A stretch of 34,959 nucleotides of DNA from Gammaproteobacteria bacterium (GTDB lineage: Bacteria > Pseudomonadota > Gammaproteobacteria > UBA9214): positions 1 through 34,959 of the forward strand of contig QIFB01000081.1 in the NCBI GenBank assembly GCA_003230545.1. Reading direction: 5' to 3'. The translations under genes and the position numbers were made by a program. This document shows positions 9,841 through 19,411 of the stretch, piece by piece (position 1 is the first letter of the stretch; the number at the start of each line of letters is the position of its first letter). The notes beneath the pieces were generated by a model, which was not told the DNA's origin, made no database searches, and worked only from the letters and a program-made list of their open reading frames with translations.

Positions 9841-10170
9841 TTCCCCCGAGCGAGTGGGCGCACCTGTCGAGCGTGCATCCGCCGTCCCCGGCAGGCCTCC
9901 TTGTCAGGGATCGCTACAAGTCCCTCCCTGGATGCTCAACGGCTTCATCCCTGAAGCCGATGTCCCTGACAAGGAGGCCTGCCGGGTACACCGGATTGCA
10001 TGACGCGATATTGTGAGGGGTCACTCGGGGTCCGGGGGGATGGCTCAAGACCGTTGGCCGCAGGGATGCGGCCATCGAGCGTACAGGGACGTATTTACAG
10101 CGGGTCTTGAGCCATCCCCCCGGACCTCGAGTGACCTTGCTCGAATGGTGCGTCCGCTCGCTCGGGGGAA
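9841..10170 (+). repeat. Nested inverted-repeat element: outer stem enclosing two long hairpins; candidate structured RNA or mobile palindromic element
   Basis: Outer arms 9841-9864/10147-10170 (22/24 Watson-Crick, remainder G.U on + strand); hairpin 1 9887-9910/9963-9986 (24/24); hairpin 2 10019-10052/10103-10136 (33/34 + G.U). Confidence 0.85.
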
Positions 10171-10173
10171 GAA

Positions 10174-10199
10174 CAAAAAAAGGGGCCTTGCGACCCCTT
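10174..10199 (-). terminator. Rho-independent terminator of pnp
   Basis: On minus strand: AAGGGG-TCGCAAGG-CCCCTT followed by a T run. Confidence 0.85.
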
Positions 10200-10221
10200 C
10201 TGATATTCCTGGTATTCCGCT

Positions 10222-12309
10222 TCAGGGCTGACCGACGGCCTTCATACTCAAGCGGATACGGCCCTGCTTGTCGACCTCGAGGACCTTGACCTTTACCAGA
10301 TCACCCTCGGACAGCTTGTCGCTGACATTCTGCACGCGCTCCTCGCAGATCTGCGAGATGTGCACCAGTCCGTCCTTGCCCGGCAGGATGGTCACGAATG
10401 CACCGAAGTCCATCAGCTTGGCGACCTTGCCGTCATAGATCGTACCGACCTCGACATCGGCCGTGATCAGCTCAACCCGGCGGCGTGCCTCCTCGCCGGC
10501 GGCAAGATCCACCGAGGCAATCTTGACGTTGCCGTCATCATCGATATCGATGCTGGTGCCGGTTTCATCGGTGATCGAACGGATTGTGGCGCCGCCCTTG
10601 CCGATCACATCGCGGATCTTGTCCGGGTTGATCTTGATGGTGATATAGCGTGGTGCGAATTCCGATACATCCTCACGCGGTGCAGCAATTACCTTGTTCA
10701 TTTCGCCGAGGATATGCATGCGCCCGTCATTGGCCTGTGCCAGTGCCTTCTCCATGATCTCGCGGGTAATGCCCTGAATCTTGATATCCATCTGCAGGGC
10801 CGTGATGCCCTTCGCGGTACCGGCCACCTTGAAGTCCATGTCACCGAGGTGGTCCTCGTCACCGAGGATATCGGTAAGCACGGCGTAGTCATCACCTTCC
10901 TTGATCAGGCCCATGGCGACACCGGCGACCGAGCCACTGATGGGCACACCGGCATCCATCATGGACAGGCTGCTGCCGCAGACGCTCGCCATGGAGCTGG
11001 AGCCATTGGACTCGGTAATCTCGGAAACCACGCGGATGGTATAGGGGAAGCCTTCCTTTTCCGGCATCACGGCACTGACGCCACGTTTTGCCAGTTTGCC
11101 ATGGCCGACCTCGCGCCGCTTGGTACCGCCCATGCGGCCGGTCTCACCGACACAGTACGGCGGAAAATTGTAGTGCAGCAGAAACTGTTCCTTGTAGGAG
11201 CCGGACAAGCCGTCAATCAGGGCCGCATCGCGCTCGGTGCCCAGCGTGGTCACCACCAGCGCCTGGGTCTCGCCCCGGGTAAACAGTGCCGAACCATGGG
11301 CACGCGGCAATACACCGGTGCGGATCGCGATCGGGCGCACCGTACTGGTATCACGTCCATCGATACGCGCCTCACCAGCAAGGACGCGGCTGCGCACGAC
11401 TTTCTTCTCGAGCTTGCCAACGGCGCCCTTCACTTCTTCTGTTGAGAAACCGTCTTCGGCCTCGTCAGCAGCAACCTTGTCAACGATTTCCTGGCGTATC
11501 TTGCTCAGCAGGGTGTAACGGTCCTGCTTGTCGGCGACCTTGTAGGCAGCCGCAATGGCTTCCTGGCCTTCCTTTTCGACCGCCCCGGCCAGCGCGGTAT
11601 TTTCTTCCGGTGCCGTCCATTCCAGCGCTGGTGTGTTGACCTCGGCGGCCAGTTCCTTGATGGCCTGGATAACGACCTGTTGCTGTTCGTGACCGAAGAC
11701 CACGGAACCGAGCATGATATCCTCGGACAATTCCTTCGCCTCGGATTCCACCATCAGCACCGCGCTATCGGTACCGGAAACGACCAGGTCGAGTTGCGAT
11801 ACTTCCATCTGGTCTGCCGATGGGTTCAGGACATAGTTGCCATCGACATAACCGACGCGGGCTGCGCCGATCGGGCCGCTGAACGGCAGGCCTGAAATCG
11901 ACATGGCCGCGGATGCGCCGATCAATGCCGGGATATCCGGGTTGATCTGCGGATCATAGGAGATGACCGTGAGGACGACCTGCACCTCATTGGTAAAGCC
12001 CTTCGGGAACAGCGGCCGCAACGGCCGGTCGGTCAGCCGGCACAGCAGTGTCTCTGCTTCACTCGGGCGACCTTCACGCCGGAAGAAATTTCCGGGAATC
12101 TGGCCAGCTGCGTAGCCCTTTTCCTGGTAGTCCACCGTGAGCGGGAAAAAGTCACGCCCCTCCATCGGCTTCCTGGCCCCGACCACCGTGGCCAGCACCT
12201 GGGTGTCGCCCATACGAACGATAACCGCGCTGCACTGGCGGGCGATTTCTCCTGTTTCCAACGTGACCGTCTGGTCACCGTACTGAAATGTTTTCTTGAT
12301 TGCGCTCAC
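10222..12309 (-). CDS. pnp: Polyribonucleotide nucleotidyltransferase (PNPase)
   Basis: 695 aa; GxxGG KH motif ([20 protein letters not shown]), C-terminal S1 domain, RNase PH domains. Confidence 0.97.
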   Translation of the reverse strand: MSAIKKTFQYGDQTVTLETGEIARQCSAVIVRMGDTQVLATVVGARKPMEGRDFFPLTVDYQEKGYAAGQIPGNFFRREGRPSEAETLLCRLTDRPLRPLFPKGFTNEVQVVLTVISYDPQINPDIPALIGASAAMSISGLPFSGPIGAARVGYVDGNYVLNPSADQMEVSQLDLVVSGTDSAVLMVESEAKELSEDIMLGSVVFGHEQQQVVIQAIKELAAEVNTPALEWTAPEENTALAGAVEKEGQEAIAAAYKVADKQDRYTLLSKIRQEIVDKVAADEAEDGFSTEEVKGAVGKLEKKVVRSRVLAGEARIDGRDTSTVRPIAIRTGVLPRAHGSALFTRGETQALVVTTLGTERDAALIDGLSGSYKEQFLLHYNFPPYCVGETGRMGGTKRREVGHGKLAKRGVSAVMPEKEGFPYTIRVVSEITESNGSSSMASVCGSSLSMMDAGVPISGSVAGVAMGLIKEGDDYAVLTDILGDEDHLGDMDFKVAGTAKGITALQMDIKIQGITREIMEKALAQANDGRMHILGEMNKVIAAPREDVSEFAPRYITIKINPDKIRDVIGKGGATIRSITDETGTSIDIDDDGNVKIASVDLAAGEEARRRVELITADVEVGTIYDGKVAKLMDFGAFVTILPGKDGLVHISQICEERVQNVSDKLSEGDLVKVKVLEVDKQGRIRLSMKAVGQP

Positions 12310-12375
12310 GGGTATATTTCCTTAACTCTTGATAAGGTGAATTGAACTTGGATTATAGAAAGGTGGTTGCAGGAA

Positions 12376-12645
12376 TTAGCGACGCAGACCCAGGCGACCA
12401 ATCAGATCCAGGTAGCGCTTGTGATCCTTGCCCTTGAGGTAATCCAGTAGCTTGCGGCGCTTGTTGACCATGCGCAGCAGCCCCTGACGGGAATGATGAT
12501 CCGCCTTGTGCTTGTTAAAGTGGTCAGTCAATTGGGTAATATTGGCTGTCAACAGGGCAACCTGTACTTCGGGCGAACCGGTATCGGCCTCCGCTTGCTG
12601 GTACTCCTTGACGACCTGCCCTTTTTGTTCGGCATTTAAAGCCAT
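12376..12645 (-). CDS. rpsO: 30S ribosomal protein S15
   Basis: 89 aa from [16 protein letters not shown] to [14 protein letters not shown]-track start trimmed. Confidence 0.96.
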   Translation of the reverse strand: MALNAEQKGQVVKEYQQAEADTGSPEVQVALLTANITQLTDHFNKHKADHHSRQGLLRMVNKRRKLLDYLKGKDHKRYLDLIGRLGLRR

Positions 12646-12760
12646 GTAAAAACTCCGAATCTGCTGCAGATTTAGCGAGCTGGGTATTCTAACCGCCGGC
12701 TGGTTGAGCCACAAGCTACCCAAATGGGGATATTCGGGTCGTTCTGGCTGTCGTGTTTCG

Positions 12761-12818
12761 TCATTCCGGGTCTCAGCGACGCGCAGCCTGCCCCGGCGAA
12801 GGCCGGGGCCCGGAATGA
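12761..12818. repeat. Palindromic intergenic element (TCATTCCGGG...CCCGGAATGA) between truB and rpsO
   Basis: 10-bp perfect outer arms 12761-12770/12809-12818; inner hairpin CCCCGGC-GAAG-GCCGGGG 12791-12808. Confidence 0.75.
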
Positions 12819-12835
12819 AGGAAAATCAGGGTTCT

Positions 12836-13762
12836 TTAACTGGTATTCAGCAGGCGCCGTGGCGCCACCCGGCCGTCATCGAGGATTTCCCCTACCCCGA
12901 GAAACTGCGTCTCGCCCTCGTACAGCCGCACCCAGCCGGCAGTCGGGGCATGCGGCACCAGCACCGGCTGGCCCTGGCGCAGGTAGAAGGCGGCATCGCC
13001 AGTCAGGCGCACATCAGGCCATTGTGACAGGCCGCTTTCCAGCGGCAGCAGCAGCGCGTCCAGGGCCGCTTCACCGCCCTCTGCCAACTGCTGCTCCAGT
13101 GTCTCCAGACTCACCATACCGGAAGCATCATAGGGCCCGACGCCGAGACGCCGCAGGTCCGCCACGTGGGCGCCACAACCCAGCTGCGCACCAATGTCCT
13201 CGACCAGGGTACGCACGTAGGTCCCCTTGGAACAGCGCACGTCGATCTCGGCCAGCGGGGATTCGAAGCCCAGCAGCTCCATCTTGTAGATGGTGATCTG
13301 CCGCGGCTCACGCTCGACCTCGATCCCCTGGCGCGCCAGCTTGTAGAGTCGCTGGCCCTTGTGCTTCACGGCCGAGTACATCGGCGGAATCTGTTCGATA
13401 TCACCGATAAACCCGCCCATTACCCTGCGCAGCTGTTTTTCCGTCACGCCGGTGACCGGGCGGGACTCGATCAGCTCGCCTTCCGCATCCGCGGTGGTGG
13501 TGCGTTCGCCGAGCTTGCAGGAAACCCAGTAATGCTTGTCAGCATCCAGCAGGTACGCGGAGACCTTGGTCGCCTCGCCGAGACAGACCGGCAACAGACC
13601 ACTGGCGAGCGGGTCCAGGCTGCCGGTATGACCGGCCTTGCGTGCCCGGTATAACTGCTTGACCTTCTGCAGCGCGGCATTGGATGTCAGCCCTGTCGGC
13701 TTGTCCAGCAACAGGATACCGTTCACACGCCGCTGGTTTTTTTTGTGATGGCGCTTACTCAT
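12836..13762 (-). CDS. truB: tRNA pseudouridine(55) synthase
   Basis: GILLLDKPTGLTSN, HTGSLDPLASGLLPVCLGEATK; start MSKRHHKK overlaps the rbfA stop by 8 nt. Confidence 0.95.
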   Translation of the reverse strand: MSKRHHKKNQRRVNGILLLDKPTGLTSNAALQKVKQLYRARKAGHTGSLDPLASGLLPVCLGEATKVSAYLLDADKHYWVSCKLGERTTTADAEGELIESRPVTGVTEKQLRRVMGGFIGDIEQIPPMYSAVKHKGQRLYKLARQGIEVEREPRQITIYKMELLGFESPLAEIDVRCSKGTYVRTLVEDIGAQLGCGAHVADLRRLGVGPYDASGMVSLETLEQQLAEGGEAALDALLLPLESGLSQWPDVRLTGDAAFYLRQGQPVLVPHAPTAGWVRLYEGETQFLGVGEILDDGRVAPRRLLNTS

Positions 13763-14129
13763 CTTCTGCTGTGTCATTCTTGCCGGAAATGGCCGCATTG
13801 ATCAGTGCATCCATGCGTGCACCCTCGGCCAGTGAACGGTCATAAAGAAATTGCAGCCGGGGCACGATGCGCAGACGCATCCGTGCACCCAGCTTGCGGC
13901 GCAGGAAGCCGGCGGCATTATTCAGTACCTGGACAGACGCGGTGACGACAGCGTCATCGCCCAGAACGGAAACGAATACCTTTGCATGCGCGAGGTCAGA
14001 TGACACCTCGACCCCGGAAATACTCACCATCCCCAGCCGGGGATCCTTGACTTCCTCGTGCACCAGGGCGGCCAGTTCACGCTGGATCTGTTCGCCGACT
14101 CGACGGGTTCTCGGGAATTCTCTTGGCAT
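13755..14129 (-). CDS. rbfA: Ribosome-binding factor A
   Basis: RTRRVGEQIQRELAALVHEEVKDPRLGMVSISGVEVSSDLAHAKVFVS; conserved operon position. Confidence 0.95.
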   Translation of the reverse strand: MPREFPRTRRVGEQIQRELAALVHEEVKDPRLGMVSISGVEVSSDLAHAKVFVSVLGDDAVVTASVQVLNNAAGFLRRKLGARMRLRIVPRLQFLYDRSLAEGARMDALINAAISGKNDTAEDE

Positions 14130-14162
14130 GGGGGAGACGTATCCAAAACACGTAGAAATATA

Positions 14163-14318
14163 GGGACAGACCCGAATGGCGCTTACTTCGGTTCAAAAGG
14201 CCGGGAATACTCACAATTCCCGGCCGGGGGCCGGTCCTACCTGGCTTCGGATCGGAATTCCCTGTAGGACCCGCGCCTCGCGGGGAAGCTTAAGCAAGCG
14301 CCAATCAGGGCTGTCCCC
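14163..14318. repeat. Composite palindromic repeat between infB and rbfA: outer imperfect stem with internal hairpins
   Basis: Outer GGGACAGACCCGAATGGCGCTT / AAGCGCCAATCAGGGCTGTCC; hairpin 14199-14225 (10 bp perfect); arms 14233-14240/14264-14271 (8 bp); hairpin 14270-14284 (6 bp). Confidence 0.75.
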
Positions 14319-14326
14319 GCTTAATA

Positions 14327-16885
14327 TTAAAGCTCCCGGGCAACTTCAATGCGCTCAAAGACCTCGATCTGGTCACCCGCCTCGACGCTGTAGTTCTTCA
14401 CGCCAATGCCACACTCGGTACCGGCCTTGACCTCGCTGACATCGTCCTTGAAGCGTCGCAGTGATTCCAGCTCGCCCTCGTAGATGACAATATTGTCACG
14501 CAACACCCTGATCGGCGCGCTGCGGCGTACCACGCCTTCCATGACAATACAGCCTGCGATATCGCCCAGCTTGCGCGAGCGAAACACTTCCTTGACCTCG
14601 GCAAGCCCGATAATTTCTTCCTTGAGCTCGGGCGACAGCATTCCGCTGGCGGCCTTCTTCACATCATCGATGGCATCATAGATGACGCTGTAATACTTGA
14701 GATCGATCTGGTTTTCCTCGACCATGTTCCTGGACGAGGTATCGGCACGCACGTTAAATCCGATGATGACGGCATTCGAGGCGACTGCCAGGTTGACGTC
14801 AGATTCATTGATACCGCCGACACCACTGGAGACAACCTTTACCTTCACATCCGTCTCGTCCGAGGTAATTCCGGCCAGCGCATCACTCAGCGCCTCGGCA
14901 CTGCCCTGCACATCCGCCTTCAGCACAATATTCAGCGTGGGCACCTGGCCCTTGCCAACCTGGGAGAACACATCTTCCATACGTGCCTGCTGCTGTTTGG
15001 CCAGCCGCGCATCGCGGAACCTTTCCTGACGCAGGTCAGCCAGTTCGCGTGCCTTGCGTTCATTGGCTACCGCGATGACGTCATCACCGGCGTTTGGTAC
15101 CGACGAGAGACCGAGCACCAGTGCCGGCATGGAGGGCCCGGCCGAATCGATGGCCTTGCCGTGCTCATCGAACATGGCGCGCACGCGGCCGTATTCCTGC
15201 CCGGTCAGGATCAAATCGCCCTTGTTGAGTACCCCGTTCTGCACCAGGATGGTGGCAACCGCGCCACGACCCTTGTCGAGACTGGATTCCACGACGATGC
15301 CGGTGGCCGGGCAATCATGGACCGCAGTCAGCTCCAGCAATTCCGCCTGCAACAGCACCGCATCCAGCAGGTTATCAATGCCCTCGCCGGTCTTGGCGGA
15401 CACCGGGATAAACTGGGTGTCGCCGCCCCAGTCTTCCGGGATCACCTCCAGGGCTGACAGTTCGTTCTTGACCCGTTCCGGGTCGGCCTCCGGCCTGTCA
15501 ATCTTGTTGACTGCCACGACGATGGGTACGCCGGCCGCCCTGGCATGCTGTATCGCTTCCTGCGTCTGTGGCTTGGCGCCGTCATCGGCGGCCACCACCA
15601 GAATAACGATGTCCGTTACCTGCGCGCCACGCGCACGCATGGCCGTGAACGCCGCGTGACCCGGTGTATCCAGGAAGCTGATGACACCCCTGGACGTTTC
15701 CACGTGGTAGGCGCCGATATGCTGGGTAATCCCGCCGGCTTCACTCTCGGCCACCCGGGTGGTGCGAATGAAATCCAGCAATGAGGTCTTGCCGTGATCG
15801 ACGTGGCCCATGATGGTAACCACCGGGGGACGTGGCAGCCGTTCGCCGGATACTTCGCGAATCTGCTCCACGAGTTCCGTCTCCAGGGCATTATCCTGCA
15901 TCGGCCGTGCATTGTGCCCCATCTCCTCGACCACGAGGATCGCCGTGTCCTGGTCTATTAGCTGATTGATGGTCGCCATGACGCCCATCTTCATCATCAC
16001 CATAATGACCTCTGCAGTCTTCACGGACATCTTCTGTGCAAGGTCGGACACCACGATATTTTCCGGGACTTCAACCTCGTAAATAACCGGTGCGGTCGGC
16101 CGTTCAAAGCCGTGCTCACCAGTGGACTCGATAGTAACCCGGCGCCTGGCCTTCGGTTTCTTCTTGCGCCGGCCGCTCTTGCTGGCATCGACGTGCAGTT
16201 CCTTGCGCCCGTAGCGGGTGTGCTTGTCTTCATCGCGCTTCTGCTTGCGCTCTGCTTCCGGTGCCTTTTTCTGCCTGCCATCATCGCGCGATGCAGACTG
16301 TGCCTCTGCATCGGCAACGGCCTGTTTCTGGCTGGCTGTCTCGGTCTTGCGTTTTTCTTCCTCCGCCGCCTTGAGCCGGGATTCCTCGTCGGCGATACGT
16401 GCTTCTTCCGCCTTGCGTGTAGCTTCCTTCTCCTGGTGGATTGCCTCCAGGCGCGCCTGCTCCTCGGCCTCAATCCGCGCCTTCTCTGCAGCCACTTCTT
16501 CCAGCCGCTCGTTTTCCTCGGAGACCAGGTCAGCACGTTTTACATAGGTGCGTTTCTTGCGGACTTCAACAGTGACGATCTTTTTTTCGGAACGTGCGCC
16601 TCGCGCGGGTCCGCGACCTGCAGGACCGCGTGGCGCGGGCACCGTGGTCTGGAGTTCGCTGATGGACTTGCGTTTCAGCGTAATTTTCCTGGGACCGGTG
16701 GTACCAATAGCACCGCGTTTGCCGTGACTATCGCGCAGGAAATCCAGCAGCTGGGTTTTCTGGGTCTCGGTAATGGTGGCATTCTCGTCACCGACGTGCA
16801 TCCCGGCCTCGACCAGCTGGACCAGCAGACGGTCGGCAGGTACACCGACGACTTCAGCGAACTGCTTTACCGTTACATCTCTCAT
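14327..16885 (-). CDS. infB: Translation initiation factor IF-2
   Basis: 852 aa; [42 protein letters not shown]. Confidence 0.97.
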   Translation of the reverse strand: MRDVTVKQFAEVVGVPADRLLVQLVEAGMHVGDENATITETQKTQLLDFLRDSHGKRGAIGTTGPRKITLKRKSISELQTTVPAPRGPAGRGPARGARSEKKIVTVEVRKKRTYVKRADLVSEENERLEEVAAEKARIEAEEQARLEAIHQEKEATRKAEEARIADEESRLKAAEEEKRKTETASQKQAVADAEAQSASRDDGRQKKAPEAERKQKRDEDKHTRYGRKELHVDASKSGRRKKKPKARRRVTIESTGEHGFERPTAPVIYEVEVPENIVVSDLAQKMSVKTAEVIMVMMKMGVMATINQLIDQDTAILVVEEMGHNARPMQDNALETELVEQIREVSGERLPRPPVVTIMGHVDHGKTSLLDFIRTTRVAESEAGGITQHIGAYHVETSRGVISFLDTPGHAAFTAMRARGAQVTDIVILVVAADDGAKPQTQEAIQHARAAGVPIVVAVNKIDRPEADPERVKNELSALEVIPEDWGGDTQFIPVSAKTGEGIDNLLDAVLLQAELLELTAVHDCPATGIVVESSLDKGRGAVATILVQNGVLNKGDLILTGQEYGRVRAMFDEHGKAIDSAGPSMPALVLGLSSVPNAGDDVIAVANERKARELADLRQERFRDARLAKQQQARMEDVFSQVGKGQVPTLNIVLKADVQGSAEALSDALAGITSDETDVKVKVVSSGVGGINESDVNLAVASNAVIIGFNVRADTSSRNMVEENQIDLKYYSVIYDAIDDVKKAASGMLSPELKEEIIGLAEVKEVFRSRKLGDIAGCIVMEGVVRRSAPIRVLRDNIVIYEGELESLRRFKDDVSEVKAGTECGIGVKNYSVEAGDQIEVFERIEVAREL

Positions 16886-16890
16886 TTTGC

Positions 16891-18459
16891 TTAACCCTCT
16901 GTCCCCTGGTCCTGCGCCTCATCTGCAAACCACGGTGCACGTGCCGCCATGATCAGAGCGCCGGCGCGTGCCTCGTCCACCCCCTCGATATCCACAATTT
17001 CATCGATCGCCTGTTCGGCCAGGTCTTCCATGGTGATGATCTGGCGGCCAGCCAGTGTATAGGCCAGTTCACGATCCATGCCTTCCATCTCGAGCAGGTC
17101 CTGGGCCGGTTCGGCATCGCCGATTTTTTCCTCGCTGATAATGGCCTGCGTCAGCAGCACATCACGGGCGCGGCCGCGAAGCTCGTCAACGATCTCTTCT
17201 TCAAACTCCTCGATGGCAACCAGCTCGCTCTTCGGGACATAGACGATTTCCTCAATGGTGGAAAACCCCTCCTGCACCAGGATGGCGGCAATTTCCTCAT
17301 CCACGTCGAGCTGTTCCTTGAACAGGGCCTGCAGTTCATGGGCCTCGGCCTCGCCTTTTTCCTCGGCCTGCGACTCGTCCATGACATTGAGTTCCCAACC
17401 GGTCAGCTGGCTCGCGAGACGCACATTCTGTCCGGCGCGGCCGATGGCCTGCGACAGCTGTTCCTCACCGACGGCGATATCCATGGTGTGCGATTCCTCG
17501 TCCACCACGATGGAAGCAACCTCGGCCGGTGACATGGCGTTGATGACAAACTGGGCGGGGTTGTCATCCCACAGGATAATGTCGACGCGCTCACCGGAGA
17601 GTTCGGTAGAAACCGTCTGCACGCGGGAACCGCGCATGCCGACACAGGCACCCACCGGGTCGATACGTGGATCATTGGACTTCACGGCGATCTTGGCGCG
17701 CAGGCCCGGATCACGGGCCGCGGCCAGGATCTCGATCAGCCCCTGTCCGACTTCGGGAACTTCCAGCTTGAACAATTCGATCAGGAACGGCGGGGCCACG
17801 CGGCTGACAAACAGCTGCGGTCCGCGCTGCTCGTCACTGATTCCGCAGAGGTAACCACGCAGGCGGTCACCCGGGCGTACCGCTTCCCGGGGAATCATCT
17901 CATCACGAGTGATAATGGCCTCGGCGTTGCTGCCGAGATCGATATAGACATTGCCGCGCTCGACACGCTTGACGACACCGGTCACCAGGTCACCGATGCG
18001 GTCCTTGTAGGCTTCCACGACCTGGGCGCGTTCCGCCTCGCGCACCTTCTGCACGATGACCTGCTTGGCAGTCTGGGCGCCGATGCGTCCAAACTCGACA
18101 GACTCCATCGGTTCTTCGATATAGTCGCCGTGCTGGAGGTCCGGGTCATTCTCACGCGCCTCGGCGAGCGTGACCTGGCGCTCCGGAAATTCATAAACCA
18201 GGGCGCCCTCTTCTTCGCTTTCGTCTTCCGTGTCGTCCGTCACCTCGGGAATGATCGATTCATCGATGACCTGCCAGCGCCGGAAGGTTTCATACTCACC
18301 GGACTCGCGGTCAATGGCGACACGCGCGTCGATCTCGCTGCCATGGCGCTTGCGGGTAGCCATGGCCAGCGCAGCCTCGATCGCCTCGAAGATGATTTCC
18401 TTATCGATGCCTTTTTCGTTGGATACAACATCAACGACCATCAAGATCTCTTTGTCCAT
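16891..18459 (-). CDS. nusA: Transcription termination/antitermination factor NusA
   Basis: [19 protein letters not shown]1/KH regions, acidic C-terminal repeats; start trimmed from 18474. Confidence 0.96.
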   Translation of the reverse strand: MDKEILMVVDVVSNEKGIDKEIIFEAIEAALAMATRKRHGSEIDARVAIDRESGEYETFRRWQVIDESIIPEVTDDTEDESEEEGALVYEFPERQVTLAEARENDPDLQHGDYIEEPMESVEFGRIGAQTAKQVIVQKVREAERAQVVEAYKDRIGDLVTGVVKRVERGNVYIDLGSNAEAIITRDEMIPREAVRPGDRLRGYLCGISDEQRGPQLFVSRVAPPFLIELFKLEVPEVGQGLIEILAAARDPGLRAKIAVKSNDPRIDPVGACVGMRGSRVQTVSTELSGERVDIILWDDNPAQFVINAMSPAEVASIVVDEESHTMDIAVGEEQLSQAIGRAGQNVRLASQLTGWELNVMDESQAEEKGEAEAHELQALFKEQLDVDEEIAAILVQEGFSTIEEIVYVPKSELVAIEEFEEEIVDELRGRARDVLLTQAIISEEKIGDAEPAQDLLEMEGMDRELAYTLAGRQIITMEDLAEQAIDEIVDIEGVDEARAGALIMAARAPWFADEAQDQGTEG

Positions 18460-18483
18460 TCCTGCAACCTCCAAATCCTGCGC

Positions 18484-18942
18484 TCAGTATTCCGGTACCA
18501 GGCGCGCCTGTTCAATCTGGTCCAGCGGCAGGCTGACGTGTTCGCCATCCTGCTCGATCACAACATTCTCGCCTTTCAATCCCTGCAGGCGGCCCTTGAA
18601 CCGGCGCTGCCCGTTAAGCGGGAATCCCAGCCGTACCTTTACCAGGCTGCCGGCATAGCGTTCATAGTCCTGCGGCTTGAACAGCGGCCGGTCATATCCC
18701 GGCGAGGACACCTCGAGGGTGTAATGCTCCGGTATCGGGTCCTCGACATCCAGCAACCCGCTGACCTGGTAGCTGACGGTCTGGCAGTCATCCGCCGTAA
18801 TGCCCTGCTCGCTATCTATATACACACGCAGCAGGCCACCACCCTCGCCGCCGCTGCGGTATTCCACACCGACCAGCTCATACCCCAGCGACTGGATGGA
18901 TGGTCCCAGTAACTCACTGAGTTGTAACGGGTCCTGCCGCAT
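18484..18942 (-). CDS. rimP: Ribosome maturation factor RimP
   Basis: LSELLGPSIQSLGYELVGVEY, YIDSEQGITADDCQTVSYQVSGLLDVEDPIPEHYTLEVSSPG; start chosen at MRQDPLQ. Confidence 0.93.
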   Translation of the reverse strand: MRQDPLQLSELLGPSIQSLGYELVGVEYRSGGEGGGLLRVYIDSEQGITADDCQTVSYQVSGLLDVEDPIPEHYTLEVSSPGYDRPLFKPQDYERYAGSLVKVRLGFPLNGQRRFKGRLQGLKGENVVIEQDGEHVSLPLDQIEQARLVPEY

Positions 18943-19140
18943 ATCCCACTCCGGAAGCGGTTCTCCGGAAACAAAAAATGGGCCATAGGCCCACTCCATG
19001 AACTCCGATTTTCTCGTTGCCGGGGAGTATAGCAAACTGCGCTAAACCACCCAAGTATCAACGGTCTGGATCAATTCCCATGCCGTGACGGGACACCGAT
19101 TCAGAACACACACCCCGCTGGCGGGGCCGGTATTTCAAAT

Positions 19141-19217
19141 TGGTAGCGGGGGCAGGATTTGAACCTGCGACCTTCGGGTTATGAGCCCGACGAGCTGCCA
19201 GACTGCTCCACCCCGCA
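19141..19217 (-). tRNA. Initiator tRNA-fMet (CAT)
   Basis: Minus strand TGCGGGGTGGAGCAGTCTGGCAGCTCGTCGGGCTCATAACCCGAAGGTCGCAGGTTCAAATCCTGCCCCCGCTACCA; three G-C pairs in the anticodon stem, A11:U24, no 1:72 Watson-Crick pair, encoded CCA. Confidence 0.95.
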
Positions 19218-19315
19218 GCAACGGCCGGGAAGTGTAGCGACTGGCCCGCACTAATTCAAGTACAGACCGGGGAAAAAGACTTTGAATGCGGGGTCTTTCG
19301 GAGAGTAACCATATG

Positions 19316-19397
19316 GTAGCCCGGATGAAGCGCAGCGGAATCCGGGAAAGGCATTGCCCCGCTATCCCCGGATTCCGCTGCGCTTCATCCGGGCTAC
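19316..19397. repeat. Perfect 31-bp inverted repeat of the GTAGCCCGGATGAAGCGCAGCGGAATCCGGG family
   Basis: Arms 19316-19346 and 19367-19397 are exact reverse complements. Confidence 0.95.
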
Positions 19398-19411
19398 GCA
19401 GTGGCAAGGAA

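Noticed and set aside
10013-10289. Small + ORFs of 72 and 60 aa over the nested palindrome
   Set aside because: Explained by the inverted-repeat element and pnp antisense; no homology signal.
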